From positions 1-64,000 of the forward strand of contig NMRB01003130.1 in NCBI GenBank assembly GCA_002633025.1: a DNA stretch of 64,000 nucleotides, read 5' to 3'. The notes beneath the pieces were generated by a model that worked only from the letters and a program-made list of their open reading frames with translations, ran no database searches and was not told the DNA's origin. This DNA is from Notospermus geniculatus. Taxonomy: Eukaryota > Nemertea > Pilidiophora > Heteronemertea > Lineidae. Below, piece by piece: positions 1 through 11,077 of the stretch (the stretch's first letter is position 1; each line of letters opens with the position of its first letter). The position numbers were made by a program, and so were the translations under genes.

Positions 1-260
1 GCAGCGCCCCTAGTAGTATTTTGAACGACCACTTCCGTTTTCAACCTCACTATCAGGAGAAAGGCAAATATTTCCTAGATCGAGGTTGAAAATTACATGT
101 GTTGGTTCCCAATACCGCCGCCAGGGACCATCTCCCTGCGGCGGCATTGGGAACTAATGCGCACACTTCAACCTCGATCCAGGAAATTTTTGCCCGTACT
201 CCTCCTGGTAGTGAGGTTGAAAACGGACGTAGCTGTCCAAAATACTACTAAAGGCGCTGC
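1..260. repeat. Foldback (long inverted repeat) element
   Basis: The outer arms, positions 1-22 and 239-260, are near-perfect reverse complements. Inner arms around 37-92 and 167-227 also pair, and a third pair closes the centre (102-156, with GCCGCCAGGG against CCCTGCGGCGGC). The whole block is one nested palindrome, as in foldback or MITE-type non-autonomous DNA transposons. The short open frame at 97-360 runs through it and is not a gene. The left end may extend beyond the window. Confidence 0.8.
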
Positions 261-384
261 GATCGTGCGAGATCTGAAATCGGTGGGCCTATTCACACTA
301 TGGCCAAAATCATATCGCTATGACGGCATTGCAGTTCGCCATATTGCACACAGTGATTAGCAGATAGAGTGAAGAGTTTGGGAA

Positions 385-2886
385 TCAGTCTGTCGGGTCC
401 TTACAATCCGCGCATTCTTCCATAGTGTCACAGTATTCCTCCACTTGTAGAGTCACGTCGTGTATGTTAAAACGATGCCGAACCATCCTAGAAGCCTGTT
501 TGAGAATTTCCTGTGAGTTGTATTTCTTATCTGAAAAACATTTACATTTCATTTGGCTGGTGTTTGTAAACACGAAATTTCAGCCAATCAGAATGCACGA
601 ACATTTCTTTGCTGACAGTACTGGTAAAAAGAACCGTGAAGCCATAATCGGCGTTTTCGTATACCGTATACTTCTATGTAACAGGGGCCTAAGGCTTCCG
701 TTACATAGGAGTATATGGTATACGAAAATGCCGGTTAACAAAGGCTTCCCGAGGATTCACGACCGTGAAGCAATTGTTAACCGGCATTTTCGTATACCGT
801 ATACTTGTATGTAAAGGAAGCCTAAGGCCCCTATTACATAGAAGTATACGGTATACGAAAACACTGGTTAACAACGGCTTCACGGTAGTTAATCCATTTG
901 AAGCCTTTGTTAGACGACGTTTTCGTATACCGTATACTTCTATGTAATAGGGGCCTAAACGGCCCAATAGTGTGGTTTGAGGAACGGGCCCTTTATATTG
1001 ATCTGCGGCCGCTTGGAAACGAACATATTCCATGTGGGACCGTGGGACTGGAAAAAAAACAAATTGACTTTTGTCCTTACCAATTGCCAAATGAACCGAC
1101 AGTGCTGCCTTGTCTATCGTCAATGACCACATTCTTAGATTATGTACCTCCTTCACGCCATTGATTTCAAAGAAGGAATTTTTCACTTCCTGGAAGTCAA
1201 GACCTCGAGGTGTGCCTGAAAGGAGAAGAGTTGTTTTTTTTTGTCTGATGAACTGGTGTACTAATGGGTTGGCCTCTTGTTCATTACGTCTTGAATATGC
1301 AGCTATTATTACAGTGTGCAAATAACATCGTCAATTATCAATACGGTCAGACAGTGGTAAAACTCAAATCAGCGCCGTCTGACACGAGCGCCACCTGCAT
1401 AACAAAATCTGGATACCGGGCAGTTTCAGGGTGTCATGCTTAGATGATGAATCTCGCCTCAGGTAAAAGTGCGCTTCCGTATGCAAAATTGGCACCGAAG
1501 AATAAAAATACATAGTTTTTTTCCTGAATTATCAATATACCGGTAACAATTTAACTGCCATCTAATTAATTTGCTTGGTCTGTGATGGTGTTACAGGAAA
1601 TAAACAAGGATCACGCTGTTGCGATGAGTGTAAGGTAATGTGTGTGGGTTAATGAAATGAAATGGATGCCGTTATCAAGTGGGCTATTTGAAATGCAAAT
1701 CCCTACTTAGAAGACCCGAAATATAATGCCCCCTACACTAAATGTGAAGTTTAATTGGGATGTCTGGAGATGAAGTAGTTTTACCTCTAATTTGGTTCTC
1801 TTATAAGACTGCTGAGGCTCATTAATTACTAATGGAAAGAATTAATTCACTTGCCAAATTTCAACCTGGTCTCTGAGGAATTGTGTCCTGAATTTCTTTG
1901 CAGAAGAAGAATGGTTTGAAAGTCTTGATAGAGCATGTTAAAGGAGCTGTTGCTCAATTCTTCAACATGTCTCAGTCATCGGAACGACAATAAAATTGCA
2001 TCGCTCGAAAGTGAGTGCACTGTGAGAGCTTTAAAAACCCAAACTTTACCTTTCAATGCATGGCGCGAGAGCCTATAGCTGTACTTGCACCGATCCCAAA
2101 CCCACCAAAACCCTAGATTTCTTGCGCATACACCTATTTGTTGCCGTGTCTGATAGACCCGTGTTTGGGGCTAATTCAGACACGTGTGTCACCCGGGCTT
2201 TTAGATTGGTGTAGGCGCAATGAACTCGGCAATTACTAGTTACCAAACCCGGCGACAGATGGCGATGTGTGTTGCGTATTGCGCATGCACTAACCAAAAA
2301 CCCCGCGAAATTTGAGCCGCAAGCGCGACCTCTCTCGCCGTGTTTAGTGACTAATGAAATGTACTGAAAAAAAGGTGTAAGCGCGTGGCGGTTTTTTTTT
2401 CAAGCACGGGGAAGACCCGTGTCTCAAAAAACCACCAATTTGGGATAGGTGGAACTAAGGCTTGAGTGATGGGTATATGTGTACTAACAAAAGACAGTTT
2501 GAAACCATTTGAGTTTCCTTTTAGGTATCTATACTGTTTATCACTGTTAAAAAGTGAGCCAGCGGACAGTATATTTTCGTTCGCAGAGTCAGTGAATAGT
2601 TTTATGGCCATTCGATTTGCTATCCGAGTGAATGAAAAAAGTGGCGCCCATTACGTAGTGTGCGATATGCACCTTTGGTGACGTCAGAGGAAGACATATT
2701 AAATGTCACATGGTCACATGATATAAATGAACTAATCATGTTCGCGGAATTTTACCTGTGATACGAGATACACCACTTACCTTCCATCAGAACATGGAGA
2801 GTATCTCTCAATATGTTGATTGTTGTAATCAGCACCAGAACGGAGAATAAAAATGTACAGATTGGATCTGCTATCTTCCACTCAGG
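385..2886 (-). CDS. SLC30A-like: Zinc transporter ZnT/SLC30A family, last three exons (partial)
   Basis: Cation-diffusion-facilitator zinc exporter of the ZnT2/3/4/8 group, which moves cytosolic zinc into vesicles or out of the cell. Three phase-compatible minus-strand exons are visible: 2886-2781, starting PEWKIADPICTF (last transmembrane segment) and ending in VLMEG; 1215-1081, with GVKEVHNLRMWSLT, the ferredoxin-like cytosolic domain; and 530-385, ending CADCKDPTD then TGA, which matches the cysteine-containing tail of the family. Acceptors and donors are canonical and phases run 0/1, 1/1, 1/stop. Together they give 128 aa, roughly the C-terminal third. I could not find the upstream exons (HxxxD transmembrane helices, His loop) between 2887 and 10 kb on this strand, so either a long intron follows or the gene is truncated. 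The introns hold the palindromic array at 653-947 and otherwise nothing recognisable. Confidence 0.88.
653..947. repeat. Alternating inverted-repeat array (five half-sites)
   Basis: Five copies of a roughly 29-bp arm (GTTTTCGTATACCGTATACT plus TCTATGTAA) alternate in orientation: forward 653-681, reverse 701-729, forward 786-814, reverse 834-862, forward 919-947. Adjacent spacers themselves pair (AGGGGCCTAAGGC; GTTAACCGGCA against TGCCGGTTAAC). The arm contains the near-palindrome GTATACCGTATAC. It sits in the intron before the last zinc-transporter exon. It is probably a compound foldback element and could extrude several hairpins. Confidence 0.8.
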
Positions 2887-4639
2887 CTGTAAGGAAGAGG
2901 ATACATCATATCTTACCAACGTCGAGCTCAAAAAAGGAGGGTTTAAAGCTCAACAGTATCATAAAGGAATCAACCATAAAGGTCCAACTTACAAATTTAG
3001 CATTTTATGAATGTGGACAGTATCCCTCAACAGATTTGCATTCTGACTGTTCCATATGATAGGCAAGACCCTTCTGCATGTTTACTGCAAATTTTGTTGA
3101 ATTCCGACTAGTTGATCTTATGACATGTATGATACAAAAGGAGAGAGAACCCCACGAACGATGTGAGCGCAGGTCATCTGTGTACATTTGAATAGGCTAA
3201 CGTACATTTGCACGTGGAACGCTAATTGTGCTGAAAATAGCTCCGTTATCCTCAGAAATGGAATTCAAAGCATCAAGTTACCAGGTTCATGTACCCCTTC
3301 ACCACAAAAATGTTGAAGCGCCTGCCTACGTAAAGCCAAAATTTAGGCAGTGAGAGACATCTGGTGGCAACACATGAAGTGTATCCCTCAGTAAGTTCAT
3401 CGTTCGCAGTTAAACCTTTACGGTTTATTCCTTTATGACAGAATGCATTAGGCGACTCTTTCTCCCTCCCCACCTTGATAACACTGGTCTCCTGTCCAAC
3501 CTATATATAGCCAGTGGTAACAGCGAGGCTGGACTGATACCATGTCGAAACAAAAATGGCCGCCATACCTTCATCACTTGAAAAGTTCAACGTCGAGCTG
3601 TTATAGCGTGACCAACCCTTCATCAGGTAAGGTAACATGCTTCAACTCATTCTTTTATGTGTAGCAACACTCCCAATACCTAATTGGTCACTTAGATCAT
3701 TCAAATAGATACATTTGAACAGTCTTATCGATCATGCATTACGACTTTGCGTAAAGGTCAAAGGTAACGTCGGCCGTCGCGAGATACAAAACCTAACGCA
3801 TACTATTGGGCTTTAAGAGGTACCATTATTCAAAGAAGCTACATCACAGCAAAAATTCATCAAACGACTTCATCTTAACCATTTAACTAGAAGCCTGGCG
3901 ACTTCGATAGCTTCGCTTGGGAGTCGTCGATGATGCACTCTGAACCACAGAGTCATGACTTTTATTAATTCATCGTCATTGACTCTGATGTATCATGGCC
4001 GCCATACTGCAGAGACTACTTATTTTCAGTGGTCATGTGATCTCATCTGGTCATGTGACACAAAAGATGGCCGGAAAACGCCAAGATGTCGTTATAAAGT
4101 AGATCACCGAAAAACATGCTATAAACACCGGTTTAACGCCTGTTTAATGAAGGAACAAATATATTCAACAGCTACATGTATGTATACGATGTATGTTGAA
4201 TTACAAGCAAAATTGTCGTCGTTTCACGGGACTATTCAACATGCGGATGCAACTTGGATGTTAGTCGGTCAAGCTTCTCACTTCCGGCGCAGTGCGGTAG
4301 AATTCACCGCTGTATCGCTGCGCAAGATGGCGCCCATAATACAGTCGAGATATGTGCGGAGGCCCTTCGGAAATTGCCGAAGTATTTACATGTACGAAGA
4401 TGGCGTCGATTGGTCGATGATAGCCACTGACAAGTCTTGCTTCCTGAGAGTGAGACTAAGCTTCCTGTATTTGCAACCTCCCTTTGCCACACGCAATCAT
4501 GATATAACCTCCATTAAACGCACACTGTACGTACAAGCATCGTGTTTTGATTTCTAGGCCTCGTGGTTTGCCACAACTTTCGTGTTTTGCAATATCTATT
4601 TATTTGCGGGAATAACCGCCCATAGAAGTGTAAGCCCCC
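2887..4639. other. Region without a recognised gene
   Basis: This covers the DNA upstream (in minus-strand sense) of the last visible zinc-transporter exon. The 200-codon open frame at 3955-4557 shows no domain, no splice-supported neighbours and biased residues typical of chance reading, so I do not call it. Two ATGGCCGCCAT-like words occur near 3549 and 3994. There is an ACATCTGGTGGC motif at 3357-3368. Confidence 0.5.
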
Positions 4640-4950
4640 CTACTCGCTCTAGTGCATCTTCAATAATCGAAGGGCGATCGGCTCACTTCGAGAAATAGAC
4701 CGGTCCACGGCGAATCCAATGCCTCTTGAAGATGAGGCCAATCAGAACCGGTGTTGTAAAATTTCCTCGTGGTACAAATAGCGGGTAGCCGAAGACCCGA
4801 TCTTAAGTGCAATCTGATTGGTCGACCGGTAAAGTTGGCATCGTGCCAAGATACGACGCGGACTGGTCTATTACTCGAAGGGTGATGCGCGATGTACCGT
4901 AACGCAGTGGTGAGCAGATCGCCCTCCGATTATCGAAGATGCTCTAGTGT
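4640..4950. repeat. Foldback / TIR element
   Basis: The sequence CTAGTGCATCTTCAATAATC at about 4650 is the near reverse complement of GATTATCGAAGATGCTCTAG ending near 4948. Further inside, GACCGGTCCACG-type arms near 4700 pair with CGCGGACTGGTC near 4860. This is a MITE-like non-autonomous element about 300 bp long with no coding capacity. Confidence 0.65.
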
Positions 4951-5151
4951 GGTTAGGCCTATTACCGCTGAAAGGGTAAATGTCGTCCTGGGTACATACA
5001 AAGATTACCCAGGATCTCAATCTTCACTAAAACAATACCCTGGGTGTAGTTCCGGTAGCCGAACATCACCCAGCATCATAGTACGACACCTGGATTCGAG
5101 GTTTTCTCGCGCATGGTCACGTGACCGCCTGAAGAAAACCTCCATGTCAAA

Positions 5152-6522
5152 ATGGCGCTTTACGAGGATGACGGTATTCGCGTCACGAATCGTGCTTTGA
5201 TGACTTTCCTGAGGACAATCCCTGCGTACAATGACGGTGTATTTGTAAGCAAAGGGAGAGAGATAAAGAAAAATTTGGTTGACATTGTCAAGACGGATGG
5301 ACAGCTTGAATACACACTAAAAGAAGGGGTCGACAAAGATCGCCGAACCCGGTGGCTTGTGCGAGACCAGCTGGTTTGTACAGGCAGGGGGAATTGCCAA
5401 CGTGCCTGTGGGGGCATTGGCAGCTGCATTGTTGGTAAGGCTATCCGGGAGGCTATCACAGTATTATATCAGGGTTGTAGTCTGGTAGTTAGGCCTAGGC
5501 CAAGATCAGTATCTCATGGCCATGATGACGATACGATAGTCCTAGCCTATCCTGCATGCTAGATAGCCTATGCCTACCGAATGACATGGTCACTGATGGT
5601 CATGACCTCGTGTGTCGTGTTTTGTATGACACCTATGTATGAGGCGCCATGTGGGAAATAATTTCCAAAAATTAGAGCACAAAAGGTGACACACAAAATG
5701 ATATAATAAAAGGAGTTATTATTATTTCCTTAGCCTAGCCTATGTATTGTTTTTTTCCAGGGTGTGAAAGGAGCAAATTGCCTCCCAAAAGAGGCCACCG
5801 CTGTAAATGTCGATTTGTTCTAAAGATGTCAGATATTGGTTTTTGGGATGTAAAACAGGTTGGAGGCCATGTCCCGATGAATGTGGTGTGGACTCCACCA
5901 GTGAAGAACCCACTGAAGACTATAAGTAACACCAAGGTTAGTATGTATGTCATTGTCAATAGGCCTGGGGTGAATATTACCAGTGAGTATGTAAGGCGGT
6001 TGGCCTTCAACTCAAGAACAATTCTGGGTTCGTATTCATAATAAACATACTAAAATAAGTCAAAGTGTCTGTGATACTTATCTTTTGTGTCACACTTAGA
6101 CTTACACATGTAGGCCTAAGTGTTCTATGTGTGTGTTACAAGGGTTACTTGATGTTTTTTCCATTTCATTTTTTCAGGTGCATACAATCACATCTGCCAG
6201 AAAACTGGCAAAAAGGGTATATGAAGAAGTTGGTGAGGTGCCAACACCCCGTCAAGCGTCTTATTTCATAGAGAAACAGAAGAAACAGAAGAAGAATGAA
6301 GAGAATGCACTGGTACAGAAAACGTTAGAATATCTAGCTTTCTATGGTGGTGTTGACTCGGACAGTGATGCTGCTGAAGAGCCTGATGGTGGGGAAAGTG
6401 TGGCATTTGGATTGTTTGGTGACCCTGCAGCCAATGCGACTGATGAGAACATTAATCGTGCCAATCTGCCAGCCATGGAAATAGTGGTCAACCCAGTTCC
6501 TGATGTTGGAATGTTCCTCTAG
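5152..6522 (+). CDS. Unrecognised three-exon gene, cysteine-rich, 267 aa
   Basis: Exons 5152-5434, 5761-5936 and 6178-6522 join with consistent phases (1, then 0) across GT..AG introns and read from ATG to TAG, giving 267 aa. I chose ATG 5152 because it opens MALYEDDG just upstream of a well-structured N-terminus. The middle part has a Cys/His cluster: VCTGRGNCQRACGGIGSC, then RGHRCKCRFVL and, about 20 residues on, GGH. The C-terminal exon is charged and coiled-coil-like (IEKQKKQKKNEENALVQKTL), followed by an acidic stretch (DSDSDAAEEPDGGES). I do not recognise the family. The Cys/His spacing loosely recalls WRKY/FLYWCH-type DNA-binding fingers of Mutator-like transposases, and its convergent neighbour has a SWIM finger, which such transposases also carry. 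That origin is inference. It could be a domesticated transposase fragment or a lineage-specific gene. Confidence 0.7.
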
Positions 6523-6770
6523 CCATTGGAATGTAAAAGTGAATCTCAGAAAATCTCTTTTATATGTAGTCACAACTGATGCAGTAGGCCTAGTTTGGCA
6601 TTACTGTTCGCGTTGTTTTAGTTGACAGCATAATTTGGCTCGGCAAACATGGCAAATGCTATGGCGAATTTTAATTCAGTTTTATTTTTTATGATTGTGA
6701 TGTTAAATACCATGATTTGGTATTCCTGTTTCGGCTCGATGTGATTTGGTACTTTGCTGCTGGCATCCAC

Positions 6771-7041
6771 ACTGCTGTTATTGAGATAATACTGCTGTAA
6801 TTTGAGAGAATACTGCTGGTATTTGAGATAATACTGCTGGTATTTGAGATAATACTGCTGTTGTTGAGATAATACTGCTGTTGTTTAGATAATACTGCTG
6901 TCCTTGAGATAATACTGCTGTTGTTGAGATAATACTGCTGTCCTTGAGATAATACTGCTGTCCTTGAGATAATACTGCTGGTATTTGAGATAATACTGCT
7001 GTCCTTGAGATAATACTGCTGTCCTTGAGATAATACTGCTG
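6771..7041. repeat. Minisatellite, about 20-bp unit
   Basis: About 13 head-to-tail copies of GAGATAATACTGCTGTCCTT and close variants (TATTT, TTGTT or TCCTT before GAGATAATACTGCTG). It lies just downstream of the three-exon gene and was open by chance on the minus strand. Confidence 0.93.
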
Positions 7042-7140
7042 CACATGTATAGAGAATAACACAACTATTCTTATCATCAAATTGTATTGATTTTTATTGA
7101 AAAATACATTTGGATATAAAATGCACTTAAAGCTTTGTTG

Positions 7141-7361
7141 AATGAGGAGGTCGCCTTTTCTCCACGGAAAGATGTCGCTGCGACCGTATCAGGCCTTTTC
7201 ATTGTCTTGAGGACGTAATCTCCGTGGCAATGTGAGGTGCGAGCATGAAGCCACAACGTCACGGCAGTGTGACGTTGACGTTCTGTACAACGTCACAGCG
7301 GAAAAGTGGATACGGTCGCAGCGCCATCAAATGGTAGAAAAAATTAGGCGACCTCCTCATT
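7141..7361. repeat. Foldback MITE in the 3' region of the SWIM gene
   Basis: The terminus AATGAGGAGGTCGCC at 7141 matches the reverse complement GGCGACCTCCTCATT ending at 7361. Inner arms (CTGCGACCGTATC against GATACGGTCGCAG; AACGTCAC repeats) also pair. It lies less than 100 bp past the predicted stop of the minus-strand gene, so it is probably in its 3' untranslated region. Confidence 0.75.
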
Positions 7362-7436
7362 ACCTCTGTTCGCATTTTTGACAAAATTAATGCATGTAGG
7401 AACAATTGCCACTTTCTAGGGGGCAGCAAGGTACAT

Positions 7437-10092
7437 TCACAAAGCACCCGATAAGAATTCGCAGCTTTGGCTTTTGCACCTTCTCTTCTGGACTGAACAT
7501 TTTGATGAAGCAGGACATTCTCCCATACTCTCATTACTGTGGACATGCCAAGCATTCTCAGCTGCAAAAAATGTTATAAAAGATATTGCAACAAAGTCTG
7601 TAAGGATGAAGCAATTTGTCCAATACCCAATTTACCTACTCTTAACATGTTAAAGCTTCAGTGTATTTCGGGCCATGACAGGTTTATATTATTGTGGCAT
7701 TATTGTGAACTGATGCCTGTCTATATTTTGAAGGGGAAATGAAAGAAACTGGAGAACATTTCTGCATTCTATTCATCATCTGGAGTCTGTGCTGTGAAAC
7801 CATGGACCTGCATTAAGTCAGAATTTGTTTGTGCACACTTGCAACATGTGAGACATACCTGTTCTTTTTCGAGAAAGCTTCATGATGATTTTCCCCCTTG
7901 TACATTTTGGGTCATCCTTTATTATCTGCTGCACTTGGTGTGCAACCGATGTCTCTTCTTTTTTCTGCATCGTCTCTCTCATTTTCGCAATTGCTGCAGT
8001 TGGCGGAACAATGGGACCTGTCAAAAGATTAAGAAGGTGAAATTAGGGTACTTAAGCTGCATGTGACCCCAACCCAATGATACTTTTTAGGGACACTGGC
8101 TCCTGAGATTCCACCTGTTTAAAATTTGACTGAAGTCATACAATATAGACAGCGGCGGGTCCAAGGATAAGGGAATCCGAAGAATAGATTTCACTCACCA
8201 TCAGATTGGACAGATTGTTCCCTGGCTATTTCTACACGACTGCTGCTGGTAGCTTTCATGTTGTGAGAAGCAGACGATTTGGTAGAACCTGAAACATTTA
8301 TAACATGAGGCCAAATTCCTATAAAGGTCCAAAAGTCTATTGCTTACCAGGTACATTTGAGTTTCTTGGACACCATGCATGATGAAGAATTTCTCCGTGC
8401 CACACATGATGAACCCTTCACAGTCACACATGGCTGCAAGTTAAACCGGGAGCTAAGCATTGTTTAAACATACCTCGTAGTTTCCGTACAGCTCTACGTG
8501 CAATATTTCGGGCTACCTTGACACTGTATGTCGGCTGGTAACCATTTCCTGGCTTCTCAATAGTCTCGTGCCACCAGACTCTGCAATTTTCAATTTTAGA
8601 GTCTGGTCCAGATGGTACCTTTTGCTTGTAAAAACCATCATGGCGGACAATCTACCGCCGATGACGTAGAACACAATGCACAATCAAAGCAAAAAGCATT
8701 CAGCGTGCGAGTAAAACTGCAGTATTTGTACCCTTTGCTGTTAGCCCTACCGCACTTTTTATACTACAATTTCGTCCTCAATCGAAAAATTATATACATA
8801 CCTGTCGGAATTCCAATGAAAGACACTATAAATTGACTTGACAACACAGATTGAGGCGATTCATCTCGCTAATTTTCACGGTTCGAGTGCTCTGGGCGCA
8901 GCCATTATTCCTCCTGCAGCCTACGTCACCAACTTTTGAGATCCATGACGCATTGGTAGTGACTAGCCAATCAGCGAAGCTCCTCTTATTTTGAATTTTC
9001 GGAATAAGAAAATTCAATGGGAATTTCGTCCCGTGCCAGACCCTCGGTCTGGCGACCTCGGAGTGTGACCGAGGGGCTGGTTGCGCGAGACTAGCTTCTC
9101 AAGTGTAATGCAACCATCGCTGCACTGAAAACCAGAAAAAAAAGAACTATACTTTAACATCATAATCCACTGGAGACACAAACAAGCCAATGACCACAAA
9201 CTTACGCACTTTCCCTAAAATTTAATTGGCTGCCTGGTGCAGTAACATAATTCCCAGAACAAGGACCTAGGCCTACCTGTACTACCACACCACGATCCTA
9301 AAAGAACCCTGGAGCAGAACTAAACCCACCTGACTTTTGACAATGCGTTTCCTCTTGAACGGATTCGCAGGCCTTGGTTTTGCGCTGCGTGATTTTGCAC
9401 GACCAGCGAGTGGGATCTCCGAAGATTTTGGCAGATCATGTGGACGGCATTCGTCATCTTTAGCAGCTTTACGAGCGGTAGATAAGATGTCCCACACTTT
9501 GTCTCCATGTGAATTCTCTAACTTCAGGAATTCAGTATAAACAACCTAAGCAGAGGAAAAAACGATCAAATGGTCAACATCTTTAAAATTCTGGACAGGA
9601 CTAAAAGTTTGATTCAGTTAACTACTACATGAATATTTTTTAGTGATGAAGCTAAACCACATTGTATAAAATAATTTGACTCAAGCTCAAGGATAATATC
9701 ATCGCCAAAATCACCTCATCATCACTGGAGCATAGATTGACATTCCTTCCAAGTCTTGGCTTTGCTCTTTCCTTCTGTCTGAAGTATTTGGCAACCTTAT
9801 GCAGAAGATCAGATCGCATACCATTTCCATCTTGCGATTGTAAGGATGCGGAAAAAAGCAAAGCTGCCTTCACATGGATGCACGGATCTCTCAGAGAACT
9901 TCTCCACACATAATCTATGCAGGAACAGGTTCTGTTCTTCAAATTTACAACAACGTGGCCGTGAGGTACTGGGTTCAGCAGCAAGGCAGCATCTGGGTAG
10001 AGTGTTGCCCACAACTCCTTCAGAATTGAAGTCTTATCTTCAGATATTGTCACCCACTGGCCCTTGTGATCACGGAACCTGAGAAATACAAT
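7437..10092 (-). CDS. SWIM zinc-finger gene, 5' end lost in gap (partial model)
   Basis: Minus-strand exons supported by splice sites: 10092-9715 carries CSCIDYVWRSSLRDPCIH, a CxCx(n)CxH SWIM zinc finger, preceded by HKGQWVTISEDK; it joins in phase 0 to 9545-9330, a basic segment ending PANPFKRKRIVKSQ. Downstream blocks are 8580-8474 and 8433-8348 (MCDCEGFIMCG), mutually in phase, and 8288-8199, 8017-7859 and 7561-7437, mutually in phase and ending at TGA. Phases do not fit between 9330 and 8580 or between 8348 and 8288, so exons are missing or misplaced, or two transcripts overlap. SWIM fingers occur in ZSWIM E3-ligase adaptors, MAP3K1 and Mutator-like transposases. I cannot assign which of these applies. 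The 683-base gap removes the upstream exons. DNA at 8600-9100 looks like an inserted repeat. Confidence 0.6.
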
Positions 10093-10775
10093 NNNNNNNN
10101 NNNNNNNNNNNNNNNNNNNNNNNNNNNNNNNNNNNNNNNNNNNNNNNNNNNNNNNNNNNNNNNNNNNNNNNNNNNNNNNNNNNNNNNNNNNNNNNNNNNN
10201 NNNNNNNNNNNNNNNNNNNNNNNNNNNNNNNNNNNNNNNNNNNNNNNNNNNNNNNNNNNNNNNNNNNNNNNNNNNNNNNNNNNNNNNNNNNNNNNNNNNN
10301 NNNNNNNNNNNNNNNNNNNNNNNNNNNNNNNNNNNNNNNNNNNNNNNNNNNNNNNNNNNNNNNNNNNNNNNNNNNNNNNNNNNNNNNNNNNNNNNNNNNN
10401 NNNNNNNNNNNNNNNNNNNNNNNNNNNNNNNNNNNNNNNNNNNNNNNNNNNNNNNNNNNNNNNNNNNNNNNNNNNNNNNNNNNNNNNNNNNNNNNNNNNN
10501 NNNNNNNNNNNNNNNNNNNNNNNNNNNNNNNNNNNNNNNNNNNNNNNNNNNNNNNNNNNNNNNNNNNNNNNNNNNNNNNNNNNNNNNNNNNNNNNNNNNN
10601 NNNNNNNNNNNNNNNNNNNNNNNNNNNNNNNNNNNNNNNNNNNNNNNNNNNNNNNNNNNNNNNNNNNNNNNNNNNNNNNNNNNNNNNNNNNNNNNNNNNN
10701 NNNNNNNNNNNNNNNNNNNNNNNNNNNNNNNNNNNNNNNNNNNNNNNNNNNNNNNNNNNNNNNNNNNNNNNNNNN
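10093..10775. other. Assembly gap
   Basis: A run of 683 Ns. It truncates the SWIM exon on its left and abuts a dispersed repeat on its right. Open frames drawn through it are artefacts. Confidence 1.
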
Positions 10776-11077
10776 ACGGCCATCTAGCCTGGTTCGAATC
10801 CATCACATTTCCCGTTTCTGAAGGGGTGAGAGCCTCAGCCAATCATCGGGGCGCGAAGGAAAATCGACGTGCCAATCAAAATCCATGTTACAAATTCGAG
10901 CGTGAAGAGCAAAGAAAGTATCTAACGGTGATTTGTTTCGCGAGTTCTGATTGGCTCGGAGGTGGGGTCAAGTAGGGGTCAGGTTCATTAATAATTTATG
11001 CATTAACGGAAAAGATGACATGATTCGGACAAGGCTAAAGACGGAGTCCGTCAATAGCCTTGTTTGGACAAGATGGG
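10776..11077. repeat. Dispersed repeat, copy 1 (inverted relative to copy 2 at 26653)
   Basis: A 302-bp block that is the near-identical reverse complement of 26653-26954, with only a couple of substitutions seen by eye. One end carries a hairpin (GACAAGGCTAAAGACGGAGT followed by CCGTCAATAGCCTTGT). The other end abuts the gap, so the element may be longer. It contains CCAAT-like boxes (AGCCAATCATC) and no coding sequence. Confidence 0.88.

Noticed and set aside
3955-4557. 200-codon open frame on the plus strand
   Set aside because: No recognisable domain, no homologous feel, unusual mixture of Cys/Arg/Tyr, no splice-linked neighbours. Likely chance.
6771-7041. CRISPR-like array
   Set aside because: Repeats are contiguous without unique spacers and the genome is eukaryotic.
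6778-7080. 100-codon minus-strand frame with repeating DSSIIST-like units
   Set aside because: Pure translation of the 20-bp minisatellite.
10066-10842. Long open frames on both strands through the N run
   Set aside because: They exist only because Ns do not produce stops. The right-hand part is the dispersed repeat, not coding.
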